DNA from: SG8-40 sp035528435
GTDB lineage: Bacteria; Pseudomonadota; Gammaproteobacteria; Burkholderiales; Eutrophovitaceae
Length of the DNA: 16,628 nt
Assembly: GCA_035528435.1 (NCBI GenBank)
Contig: DATKYN010000038.1
Coordinates: forward strand, 1-16,628
Reading direction: 5' to 3'
Shown here: positions 7,332 through 14,401 of the stretch, piece by piece
How the letters are laid out: each line of letters begins with the position of its first letter
Position numbering within the stretch: the stretch's first letter is position 1
The notes under the pieces: model-generated
The model's database searches: none
What the model was told of the DNA's origin: nothing
The model's input: the letters and a program-made list of their open reading frames with translations, nothing else
Translations under genes and position numbers: made by a program

Positions 7332-7814
7332 ATGGATTCGAAACAGCTCTATCAGGAAGTCATACTTGATCACAACAAGAAGCCCCGTAACTGGGGGCAG
7401 CTTGATTCGCCGAGTCACAAAGCAGAAGGTTTGAATCCGCTTTGCGGCGATCACATCTGGGTAATGCTGAACGTAGATGATCAGCGGGTAAAGGAAATCG
7501 CTTTCGAGGGTGAGAGCTGCGCCATCTGCAAAGCGTCTGCCTCGATGATGACGGCGAAGGTCAAGGGCAAGCATATTGATGAGGTCGAGCAGCTCGTTGA
7601 CGAGTTTCGCGGCATGACGACAGGGTCGATGAACGCGTCGCAGTCCGCTCATCTTGGACATCTGACGGTGTTTGAAGGTGTGAAGGATCTGCCATCGCGG
7701 GTGAAATGCGCGATTCTTCCATGGCACACGTTGCATGCGGCGCTGCAAGCAGAAACTACGGCATCAACGGAAGGCGACGATGACCCGGTTCCCGGTTCTG
7801 GAAACGCGGCTTGA
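7332..7814 (+). CDS. sufU: Zinc-dependent sulfurtransferase SufU
   Basis: This 160-residue IscU-like protein has the ligand set of SufU: Cys38 and Asp40 (LCGD), Cys63, Cys66 (SCAIC) and Cys126 (RVKCAILPW). The distance from Cys63 to Cys126 is 63 residues, as in SufU (62 in B. subtilis), against 43 between the matching cysteines of E. coli IscU. The extra ~20 residues are the SufU insertion. Lys, not the IscU His, precedes the last cysteine. SufU binds zinc and accepts persulfide from SufS for delivery to SufBCD, replacing SufE, which is absent here. The last ~20 residues (ETTASTEGDDDPVPGSG) are acidic and probably disordered. The ATG at 7332 lacks a clear Shine-Dalgarno, but is the fit for the family N-terminus (LYQEVILDHNKKPRN). 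Confidence 0.93.
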   Translation: MDSKQLYQEVILDHNKKPRNWGQLDSPSHKAEGLNPLCGDHIWVMLNVDDQRVKEIAFEGESCAICKASASMMTAKVKGKHIDEVEQLVDEFRGMTTGSMNASQSAHLGHLTVFEGVKDLPSRVKCAILPWHTLHAALQAETTASTEGDDDPVPGSGNAA

Positions 7815-7850
7815 TCGACATAACAAAACTCTTGTAAACAAGTTAACGAA

Positions 7851-8420
7851 ATGCCGAAGATAGCCGACCTCGAACACACGCCGAACCCCAACGCCCGCAA
7901 GTTCATTCTCAAGGAGCCGCTCACCTACGGTGTCGCGAGATCTTTCGAAAATGCCAGTGAAGCAGCGGACGATGAGCTGGCTTCGCAGCTGTTTGCCATT
8001 GGCCATGTCACCAGTGTTTTTTACGTTGATAACTGGTTGACGGTTACCCAGGATGGTGGCGCCGACTGGCAGGAGTTGATGCGCGAGATTGCCGGCCCCA
8101 TTCGTGAGGCCCCGGCTGCCGAGAGTCAGTCTGAAGAGTTCGCGCAGGCGGCGCAGTGGCTCTCTCGTGACGATTCAGAGCTGTCCGAAACCGACCGGGC
8201 GAAACTGGTTCAGATCAACGAACTCCTGGACGAGCGGGTACGCCCTTATCTTCAGAGTGACGGCGGTGATCTGTATGTGGTCGGGCTGGAGGACAACGTA
8301 TTGCAGGTGCATTATCAGGGCGCATGTGGCAGCTGCCCGAGTTCCATTTCAGGCACGCTGGCGGGGATCACCGGTCTGGTGCGACAGATCGACCCTGAGC
8401 TGGATGTGATTGCCGTCTGA
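7851..8420 (+). CDS. NFU1-like iron-sulfur cluster carrier (Nfu_N plus NifU C-terminal domain)
   Basis: A two-domain protein of 189 residues. Residues ~5-85 form an Nfu_N domain (HTPNPNARKFIL, then LASQLFAIGHVTSVFYVDNWLTVT); residues ~115-185 form the NifU C-terminal domain with the cluster motif CGSC (Cys159, Cys162) in YQGACGSCPSS. A dimer binds a [4Fe-4S] cluster between the two CxxC motifs and hands it to target enzymes. The N-terminal domain is that of mitochondrial NFU1 and alphaproteobacterial Nfu, not the degenerate A-type domain of E. coli NfuA, so I avoid the symbol nfuA. A linker rich in Glu, Gln and Ala (~86-110) joins the domains. The start has no good Shine-Dalgarno; the gene lies 36 bases after sufU. 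Confidence 0.9.
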   Translation: MPKIADLEHTPNPNARKFILKEPLTYGVARSFENASEAADDELASQLFAIGHVTSVFYVDNWLTVTQDGGADWQELMREIAGPIREAPAAESQSEEFAQAAQWLSRDDSELSETDRAKLVQINELLDERVRPYLQSDGGDLYVVGLEDNVLQVHYQGACGSCPSSISGTLAGITGLVRQIDPELDVIAV

Positions 8421-8492
8421 GTCGTTTGCAGATGCCTGTTCGTGCCCGTTTGCTGTGGAATGGTTCGCGCCGGCGGCTGTACTCGGAAATTC

Positions 8493-8505
8493 GGGAGGCT
8501 AGCTT
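8493..8505 (+). promoter_or_regulatory. Ribosome binding site fixing a GTG start
   Basis: GGGAGG (8493-8498) lies 7 bases before GTG 8506. The first ATG-free residues after this GTG (SDWVEVG) match the N-terminal strand of NirD-like Rieske proteins, so the GTG is taken as start. Confidence 0.7.
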
Positions 8506-8826
8506 GTGAGTGATTGGGTTGAGGTGGGACCCGCCGAAAAGATTGCGCCTTCCGGTTGGGAGCAGGTCGATCTGGACGGAACACTGGTAGCCGTGTTCAA
8601 TCTGAATGGCGAGTTTTTTGCGATCGAGGATATTTGCACGCACGACGGTGCCGTGCTGAGCGGCTGCCCGCTTGAAGGCGACGAGGTGGTTTGTCCGCGA
8701 CATGGTGCGCGTTTCTCGGTCAAAACAGGCGAAGTATTGGCACCACCTGCGTGGGAGCCGGTCTCCACGTTTCCGGTGAAGCTGGAAGACGGTACCGTAT
8801 TCGTTCGCGACAACCGCTGGGACTGA
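8506..8826 (+). CDS. Rieske-type [2Fe-2S] ferredoxin (NirD/biphenyl dioxygenase ferredoxin-like), SUF-associated
   Basis: A soluble protein of 106 residues consisting of one Rieske domain. The cluster ligands are Cys44 and His46 (ICTHDGA) and Cys63 and His66 (CPRHGARF), in the pattern C-x-H-x16-C-x2-H. No signal peptide or membrane anchor is visible, so it should act in the cytoplasm as a one-electron carrier, like the ferredoxins of ring-hydroxylating dioxygenases or the NirD subunit of nitrite reductase. No dioxygenase or nitrite reductase gene is near. Its place as the last gene of the suf operon suggests it supplies electrons for cluster assembly, a role taken by the Fdx ferredoxin in isc operons; this is inference from context. 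The stop lies only seven bases from the convergent stop of the next gene. Confidence 0.9.
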   Translation: MSDWVEVGPAEKIAPSGWEQVDLDGTLVAVFNLNGEFFAIEDICTHDGAVLSGCPLEGDEVVCPRHGARFSVKTGEVLAPPAWEPVSTFPVKLEDGTVFVRDNRWD

Positions 8827-8833
8827 CCTGGGT

Positions 8834-9913
8834 CTAGGGCGCAGAGCCTGCCCGGCCTTTTGCCCGTTGTCGTAGCGGCTTTCGTCGGGTCGGCAGCTTG
8901 CGCTTTTCGTTGTATGCACTGGAATCGTCGGACTCGGGCGTGTATCCCTTGATCTGGCCCTCGTTTCCGAGTTTCTCGTATATGCAAACGCGATTCCGCC
9001 CGGAACGCTTGGCGTAGTATAGGGATTTATCGGCCTGATCAAGGACCTCGGCAGGCGAACTTTGGCGTTCAATGCGCACCGCGCCGATGCTCACCGTGAC
9101 GTGACCAACGTCGGGAAACCAGTGCTCAGCCACTTTCTCACGAAAGCGGTCAAATACCATTTCACAGTTGGCCATGGTCGCATCGTTAATGATGACCACG
9201 AATTCTTCACCGCCATAGCGAACCAGCAGATCCGAGGCGCGGAAGTTCTGTTTCATCAAGCCACTAAACTGTAACAACACTTCGTCACCGTGCAAATGGC
9301 CGAAGGTGTCGTTGATTTTCTTGAATCGATCAAGGTCCATTAATGCCAGGTGTGCAGTAGCCGGGTCCGAGGAGCGGCGGCGTGGACTGCTCAGGCCCAG
9401 CATGCGGTCGGGCAATGTGCGGTCCAGCATACGGCGATTGAACAGCTCGGTGAGCGCGTCGCGTTCCGAGACCTGGAATAGCGACAGGATGTTGGCATAG
9501 GCGTTTACCAGCGCGGCGAACTCTTCCACGTCGATGGTGGACCGCGAAGAGCGCACCGCGAGGACCAGCATCGAAGCTGAACCATTGACAAGCACCGGTA
9601 CCAGAAGATTGGTTTTTGCCCCCGATCTGGATTCGATGGCCTTGCGGTCGATCAGGCAGGCGTTGATGTCATTCTCAGTGACCAGTTTGTTGATCGGGGT
9701 GGACTTCTCAACCGATGTGAGGCGGCGCCCCTTTGCTTCAAACAGGTGAATGGACAGGCGCGGAAAAGCGGAGCGGAGCGCTGAAAGAAATCTCGGCGGA
9801 CTTCGTCCCGCCTCGGATCGTGCGAATTTGACAATCTCTCCGAGCAATTTCGTGCTTCGAGAGGTCTTTCGACGTTGCCGCGTGTTTCGTTGCGTGCTCA
9901 TTTCGTCGGTCAT
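8834..9913 (-). CDS. Diguanylate cyclase with GAF-like N-terminal region and C-terminal GGDEF domain
   Basis: The 359-residue product carries a GGDEF domain at ~150-315. The active-site loop is GGEEF (234-238), the metal-binding aspartate lies in LMDLDRFKKIND (191-202), and RASD (225-228) five residues before GGEEF is an intact RxxD inhibitory site. It should therefore make cyclic di-GMP from two GTP and be subject to product inhibition. Residues ~20-148 look like a GAF-type sensor (SIHLFEAKGRRL, LLVPVLVNGSASMLVLAV), but I cannot identify a ligand. No membrane segment is seen, so it is cytoplasmic. Both ends are unusually basic (RNTRQRRKTSRSTK near the start, a Lys/Arg-rich tail after 335). 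ATG 9913 follows an AAGAAG Shine-Dalgarno-like run; a second ATG four codons in is possible. It is convergent with the Rieske gene and downstream of mfd. Confidence 0.92.
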   Translation of the reverse strand: MTDEMSTQRNTRQRRKTSRSTKLLGEIVKFARSEAGRSPPRFLSALRSAFPRLSIHLFEAKGRRLTSVEKSTPINKLVTENDINACLIDRKAIESRSGAKTNLLVPVLVNGSASMLVLAVRSSRSTIDVEEFAALVNAYANILSLFQVSERDALTELFNRRMLDRTLPDRMLGLSSPRRRSSDPATAHLALMDLDRFKKINDTFGHLHGDEVLLQFSGLMKQNFRASDLLVRYGGEEFVVIINDATMANCEMVFDRFREKVAEHWFPDVGHVTVSIGAVRIERQSSPAEVLDQADKSLYYAKRSGRNRVCIYEKLGNEGQIKGYTPESDDSSAYNEKRKLPTRRKPLRQRAKGRAGSAP

Positions 9914-10097
9914 GACTTCTTCTTGTCGTTAGCGCCGCTTTTTTGATGCCGCGTCCTGCTCCGTCGCTACTGTGCCACGATTGGCCTTTGCTATCCAGTC
10001 CTCTTCGAACGGAAAGAAATCCGAATGGGTGAACCCGAAAAACGATGCTGGACTGGCCCAGCCCGTCGGGGCAGGGCACACCCTTCAAGGTGCCTGT
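9914..10097. other. Intergenic region between mfd and the diguanylate cyclase gene
   Basis: These 184 bases lie between two minus-strand genes. They hold a strong hairpin (10056-10077) close to the mfd stop. Short open frames cross the region, but none has a recognisable product or good start context. I see no clear promoter for the cyclase. Confidence 0.5.
10056..10077 (-). terminator. GC-rich hairpin after mfd, possible terminator
   Basis: GCCCAGCCC (10056-10064) pairs with GGGCAGGGC (10069-10077) around a GTCG loop, nine positions with one A-A mismatch. It starts about 20 bases after the mfd stop on the minus strand. A run of five T follows on that strand, but only after about 10 further bases, so classical intrinsic termination is uncertain. 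Confidence 0.4.
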
Positions 10098-13000
10098 TCA
10101 CATGAGGCTCTGGAGCAATTGTTCGATCGCCTTGCGGCGGGCACCTGGGTCAGGCGTTTCGATCTGAATGCGCAGACGGTCTGGGCCCGCGAACCGGGTG
10201 TCCTTGCGCGATTGCACCAGTTCGATAATCTTCAGCGGGTCGATTGGCGGTTGCGGAAGGAACTGTATGGAGATGCTCTCGGCGCTGGCGTCTATGCGGG
10301 TAATCCCGAGCGGCTTGCTGGCGATACGCAATCGATGACTGTCGATGAGGGTGGTAACCGGATCGGGCATTGTGCCGAAACGGTCGATGATTTCTTCCTG
10401 CATGGCCTGAAGCTGCATTTCTGTTTCGGTGTTGGCAAGGCGCTTATAGACGACGAGGCGCTGGTGTACATTGGCGCAGTATGATTCCGGCATAAGAGCG
10501 GGAGAGTGCAAATTGACCTCGGTGCTCGTCGAAGTGTAGATGTCCAGCTCAGGTTCTTTCCCGGATTTGAGTGATTTAACTGCCCGGTTGAGCATGTCCA
10601 CGTAAAGCTGAAAGCCGATTTCCTGCATTTCACCGCTTTGTGATTCGCCCAGCACCTCGCCGGCCCCGCGAATTTCCAGGTCGTGCATTGCAAGAAAAAA
10701 TCCTGCACCCAATTCGTCCATCATCTGGATGGCTTCAAGGCGTTTCTTTGCCTGTCCGCGCAAGGCTTCTTCTTCCGGTGTCAATAGATATGCGTATGCC
10801 TGGTGATGCGAGCGTCCAACCCGCCCGCGCAGCTGGTGAAGCTGCGCGAGTCCGAACTTGTCGGCGCGGTTGATGATGATGGTATTGGCGGTCGGGATGT
10901 CGATCCCGGTTTCGATGATGGTGGTACACAACAGGACGTTAAAGCGCGCCTGGTAAAAATCGCGCATTGCGTGTTCGAGGTCGCGTTCGTGCATCTGCCC
11001 ATGGGCGACGCGAATTCGTGCTTCTGGTAACAGCGATGTCAGCTTCTCGTGCATGCGTTCGATGGACTGAACCTCGTTATGCAGGAAGTAGATCTGCCCG
11101 CCTCGTTTGAGCTCGCGTAGCACCGCTTCGCGGATCAGCCCGTCGCCGAATGGCGAAACGAAGGTCTTGATGGCCAGGCGTTTCTGCGGTGCAGTAGCGA
11201 TCACGGAAAAATCCCGCAATCCTTCCATGGCCATTGCCAAAGTACGCGGGATTGGCGTCGCCGTCAGCGTCAATACGTCGACTTCGGCACGCAGCGCTTT
11301 GAGTTTCTCTTTCTGGCGAACACCGAAGCGATGCTCCTCATCGATGATGACCAGGCCGAGATTGCTGAACTTGACGCCACGGCCGAGTAGTCTATGGGTG
11401 CCGATGACGATGTCGATGCTGCCGTCGCTCAGACCCGCCAAGGCAGCAGACGTTTCTTTTGCCGTGCGAAACCGTGACAACTCGGCGATTTTTACCGGAT
11501 AGTCGGCAAAGCGGTCGGAAAACGTCTGGAAGTGCTGTTCGGCAAGCAGTGTGGTTGGCACAAGCACGGCAACCTGACGATTATCCGAAACGGCGACAAA
11601 TGTCGCGCGCAACGCCACCTCGGTTTTTCCGAATCCAACATCGCCACAAATCAGGCGATCCATCGGTTTGGCGGATTTCAGATCGTCGATGGTGGCTTCT
11701 ATGGCCCCGGCCTGATCGGCGGTTTCCTCGAACGGAAAGCCGTCGCTGAACGCATCGTAATCGTGGGCATTTAATCCGAAGGGATAGCCTTTTCGCGTGG
11801 CGCGCAGAGCGTAAAGGTTCAACAATTCGGCGGCGGTGTCGCGAATCTTCGCGGCAGCGCGCTTTTTAGCCTTTTCCCACTGGCCGCTTCCGAGCTTGTG
11901 CACAGGCGCCAGTTCCGGTGGTCCGCCGCTATAACGACTGATGACCTCGAGCTGTGACACCGGCACATAGAGTTTGTCGCCGCCATCGTATTCCAGCGTG
12001 AGGAACTCTGTGGGGCCGTCACCCAGATCCATTGTCGCCAGGCCCGTGTAGCGGCCAACGCCGTGCTCTATGTGCACAACGGGGTCCCCGGTTCTGACTT
12101 CCGAGAGATCACGCAGCATGTTTTCGGTGGATACACGGCGCTCGCGGGCGGTGCTGGTGCGCGCCTGCGCCGGAAACAACTCGTACTCAGTGATTACGGC
12201 AATACCATCGACCGTATCGAGGTACCCGGTGTGAACCGATCCGACAGTAATGGCGAGTGCGTCGCTGTTGTGGCTGAACTCGTTCCAGTTTTCTACCGTC
12301 GAAGGACGCAGGTCGTATTCACGCAACAGCGTGAGCAGTGTTTCACGGCGTCCGAGACTGTCAGCAATCAGCAAGGTTCGTCCCGGATGGCTGCCGACGA
12401 ACGCCTTGAGCGCCTTGAGCGGATCGTCCGCGCGCCGGTTGACCGAAACGTCAGTCAGCGCTTCCGTAAGCTCGCCTGGATCAGCGGAGCCAGCCTCGAG
12501 CTCGAGGCGGGGAAACGGTTTGATTTGACCGAAGAACTCGTCTTCGCGCAGGAATAGCTGTGTCGGTGGCAGCAGTGGCCGGTCTGGATCGCCGCGTAGC
12601 AGGCGGTAGCGCGAATTCGTGTCATCCCAGAATTTCTGCACTGCGTTCGCAACGTCCCCGTGCAGACACAACCAGCTCTCTTCAGGCAGGTAATCGACGA
12701 GCGTCGCAGTCTCCTCGAAGAACAATGGCAGATAGTATTCGATGCCTGCCGGTGCGCCGCCCTGGGACACGTCTTTGTATATGCGGCTCCTGGTGGGGTC
12801 GCCTTCTACACTTTCGCGAAACCGGGTGCGAAAGATCTTGCGCGCGTCATCATCAGTAGGAAACTCGCGCGCCGGCAGCAGGCGTATCTCCGGGACTTTG
12901 TAGATGCTGCGTTGGGTATCGACATCGAACGTACGAATGCTGTCGATCTCGTCGTCAAAAAGGTCGATCCGGTACGGCACGACACTACCCATGGGAAACA

Positions 13001-13502
13001 CATCGACTACGCCTCCGCGGATACTGTATTCACCGGGTGAGACGACCTGGCTGACGTGTGAATAACTGGCGAGTGTCAGCTGCCGGCGAAAAGGCTCGAC
13101 GTCGAGGGTCTGGCCGCGTTTCAGGAAGAAGGTGTAGCCAGCCAGGAATTGCGTGGGTGGTAGCCGGTAGAGCATGGTCGTGACCGGAACGACGACCAGA
13201 TCGCATTCGTTGCGCGAAATCTGATATAGCGTTTCAAGCCGTTCCGATATCAGGTCCTGATGCGGCGAGAACGCATCGTAGGGCAGGGTCTCCCAGTCCG
13301 GAAACAGGTGGATCCGCAGGTCATGAGAAAAAAACCGCAGTTCCTCCACCAGTCGCTGTGCTTCTCCGGCGCTGTCGCTGATGACGATCAACGGGCGCCG
13401 GATTTGCGCTTGCCGTGCCAGCAGCAACGCACTGCCCGATCCGTGCGGCATCGGCATGCGGGTGCGCTGGCCCTGTGGGGGAATGAGAGAGGAAGTGTTC
13501 AT
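10098..13502 (-). CDS. mfd: Transcription-repair coupling factor Mfd
   Basis: Mfd (1134 residues; E. coli 1148) removes stalled RNA polymerase from damaged DNA and recruits UvrA. The N-terminal UvrB-like module covers ~1-340 (GSGSALLLARQ, LRIHLFPDWETLPYDAFSPH). The RNA-polymerase-interacting CarD-like domain begins at about 470 (VVHIEHGVGRYTGL, His477). The translocase has Walker A GDVGFGKT (620-627, Lys626), the DEEH box (721-724) and motif VI GRVGR (893-897). The C-terminal TRCF domain, which masks the UvrA-binding surface, includes the FGTMPDPV segment. I chose ATG 13502 because family homology starts there (LIPPQGQRT); the frame stays open for 153 codons upstream, opposite ispD, but has no Mfd-like sequence. 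No Shine-Dalgarno is visible before the ATG. Confidence 0.97.
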   Translation of the reverse strand: MNTSSLIPPQGQRTRMPMPHGSGSALLLARQAQIRRPLIVISDSAGEAQRLVEELRFFSHDLRIHLFPDWETLPYDAFSPHQDLISERLETLYQISRNECDLVVVPVTTMLYRLPPTQFLAGYTFFLKRGQTLDVEPFRRQLTLASYSHVSQVVSPGEYSIRGGVVDVFPMGSVVPYRIDLFDDEIDSIRTFDVDTQRSIYKVPEIRLLPAREFPTDDDARKIFRTRFRESVEGDPTRSRIYKDVSQGGAPAGIEYYLPLFFEETATLVDYLPEESWLCLHGDVANAVQKFWDDTNSRYRLLRGDPDRPLLPPTQLFLREDEFFGQIKPFPRLELEAGSADPGELTEALTDVSVNRRADDPLKALKAFVGSHPGRTLLIADSLGRRETLLTLLREYDLRPSTVENWNEFSHNSDALAITVGSVHTGYLDTVDGIAVITEYELFPAQARTSTARERRVSTENMLRDLSEVRTGDPVVHIEHGVGRYTGLATMDLGDGPTEFLTLEYDGGDKLYVPVSQLEVISRYSGGPPELAPVHKLGSGQWEKAKKRAAAKIRDTAAELLNLYALRATRKGYPFGLNAHDYDAFSDGFPFEETADQAGAIEATIDDLKSAKPMDRLICGDVGFGKTEVALRATFVAVSDNRQVAVLVPTTLLAEQHFQTFSDRFADYPVKIAELSRFRTAKETSAALAGLSDGSIDIVIGTHRLLGRGVKFSNLGLVIIDEEHRFGVRQKEKLKALRAEVDVLTLTATPIPRTLAMAMEGLRDFSVIATAPQKRLAIKTFVSPFGDGLIREAVLRELKRGGQIYFLHNEVQSIERMHEKLTSLLPEARIRVAHGQMHERDLEHAMRDFYQARFNVLLCTTIIETGIDIPTANTIIINRADKFGLAQLHQLRGRVGRSHHQAYAYLLTPEEEALRGQAKKRLEAIQMMDELGAGFFLAMHDLEIRGAGEVLGESQSGEMQEIGFQLYVDMLNRAVKSLKSGKEPELDIYTSTSTEVNLHSPALMPESYCANVHQRLVVYKRLANTETEMQLQAMQEEIIDRFGTMPDPVTTLIDSHRLRIASKPLGITRIDASAESISIQFLPQPPIDPLKIIELVQSRKDTRFAGPDRLRIQIETPDPGARRKAIEQLLQSLM

Positions 13503-13520
13503 GCTGCCGAAAAGCGGCCC

Positions 13521-13526
13521 ATTATA
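13521..13526 (-). promoter_or_regulatory. Probable -10 element of mfd
   Basis: The minus strand reads exactly TATAAT here, 18 bases before the mfd ATG. Transcription would start only 10-12 bases before the start codon, consistent with the missing Shine-Dalgarno. No good -35 box is seen at the expected distance, so the promoter would need an activator or be weak. Confidence 0.45.
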
Positions 13527-13583
13527 AGGTAGAAGCGGATTCCACCGGCCCATGAATGGCTTCGGGTCGGCGGCCTGGTGGCC

Positions 13584-13613
13584 TTGCAGGCGGTGCGGTT
13601 CGCCACCGATAAT
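13584..13613 (+). promoter_or_regulatory. Possible sigma70 promoter of ispD-ispF
   Basis: TTGCAG (13584-13589) and GATAAT (13608-13613) are 18 bases apart. The -10 matches 5 of 6 positions, the -35 only about half. The expected start near 13620 leaves a leader of about 20 bases before ispD. It would be divergent from the mfd promoter in the same 138-base gap. Confidence 0.35.
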
Positions 13614-13640
13614 GCCGGTTAGCATTTTGAAAGTACTTTC

Positions 13641-14342
13641 ATGACGCGCTATGTTGCGCTGGTGCCGGCCGCAGGGGCTGGTTCGCGTTTCGGCAATGAC
13701 CGACCAAAGCAGTACACGGACATGCTCGGAAAGCCGATGCTGGCACATTCGATAGAAGTGCTGGCGCGGCATCCGCGGGTTTTCGCGGTAGCCGTGGTGA
13801 TCTCTTCGAGTGATACCTGGTTTCAACAGTTTGACTGGGATGTGTCCGCTGCCAAGCTCCGGTTTCACCGCGTTGGCGGCGCGTCGCGTGCCGAAAGCGT
13901 GCGCAATGGCTTGCTGGCGCTGGGCCAGGACGTTGGCACGGATGACTGGGTGCTGGTGCATGACGCTGCCAGGCCTTGCCTTTCGGCCGGCTTACTCGAT
14001 CGCCTGATCGATGGTGTCGGAGACGATGCGATCGGAGGACTCCTTGCCGTTCGTATTGCCGACACCCTGAAGTCGGCAGACAGCAATAACCGGGTCGATG
14101 GCACCAGGCCACGAGAGGGATTGTGGGCTGCACAAACACCGCAAATGTTTCGCCGTGGCTTGCTTGAGAGAGCATTGACCGAAATGCACTCCAGCGAAGT
14201 GACGGATGAGTCTTCCGCGGTTGAGCGGCTGGGTCTTCAGCCGCTGTTGATTGAATCGGCGACCGAAAATCTGAAAGTGACTTTTCCCGATGATCACAAA
14301 CTGGCCGAGACCATTCTGAGAAGGCGCGAGGAAGTTCAATGA
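13641..14342 (+). CDS. ispD: 2-C-methyl-D-erythritol 4-phosphate cytidylyltransferase IspD
   Basis: IspD joins MEP and CTP to give CDP-methylerythritol in the non-mevalonate isoprenoid pathway. The 233-residue protein starts with the nucleotide-binding loop VPAAGAGSRFG and RPKQY; Arg16 and Lys23 match E. coli Arg20 and Lys27. VHDAARPC (Asp108, Arg111) binds metal and CTP, and Lys212 in ENLKVT matches E. coli Lys213. WAAQTPQMF and VTDESSAVE are further family signatures. The ATG at 13641 has a weak Shine-Dalgarno. The first gene of a plus-strand unit, it is divergent from mfd; in many gammaproteobacteria ftsB precedes ispD, but no ftsB is found here. Confidence 0.96.
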   Translation: MTRYVALVPAAGAGSRFGNDRPKQYTDMLGKPMLAHSIEVLARHPRVFAVAVVISSSDTWFQQFDWDVSAAKLRFHRVGGASRAESVRNGLLALGQDVGTDDWVLVHDAARPCLSAGLLDRLIDGVGDDAIGGLLAVRIADTLKSADSNNRVDGTRPREGLWAAQTPQMFRRGLLERALTEMHSSEVTDESSAVERLGLQPLLIESATENLKVTFPDDHKLAETILRRREEVQ

Positions 14343-14401
14343 AGCAAATGCCTATGCGGGACAAGCGACGTGCAACCGGTAAGGAAATCTCATGCGAGTA
14401 G
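14339..14401 (+). CDS. Possible 20-residue leader peptide between ispD and ispF
   Basis: An ATG overlapping the ispD stop (ATGA) opens a 20-codon frame (MKQMPMRDKRRATGKEISCE) ending at TAG 14399-14401, inside the first codons of ispF. Ribosomes finishing ispD could re-start here and end just past the ispF start. There is no homology that I recognise; it may simply be chance. Confidence 0.2.
   Translation: MKQMPMRDKRRATGKEISCE

Noticed and set aside
8837..8861. Terminator between the Rieske and cyclase genes (GGGCG/TGCCC stem then TTTT)
   Set aside because: Only five pairs including a G-T, with four bases between stem and T run; too weak to call, though the convergent stops make some terminator likely.
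9738..10088. Minus-strand frame over the mfd-cyclase gap (116 codons)
   Set aside because: Half of it overlaps the cyclase gene in another frame, composition is arbitrary, and no domain is recognised.
13503..13961. Upstream extension of the mfd frame by 153 codons
   Set aside because: The extension runs opposite ispD and has no Mfd-like sequence; the family N-terminus and a -10 box place the start at 13502.
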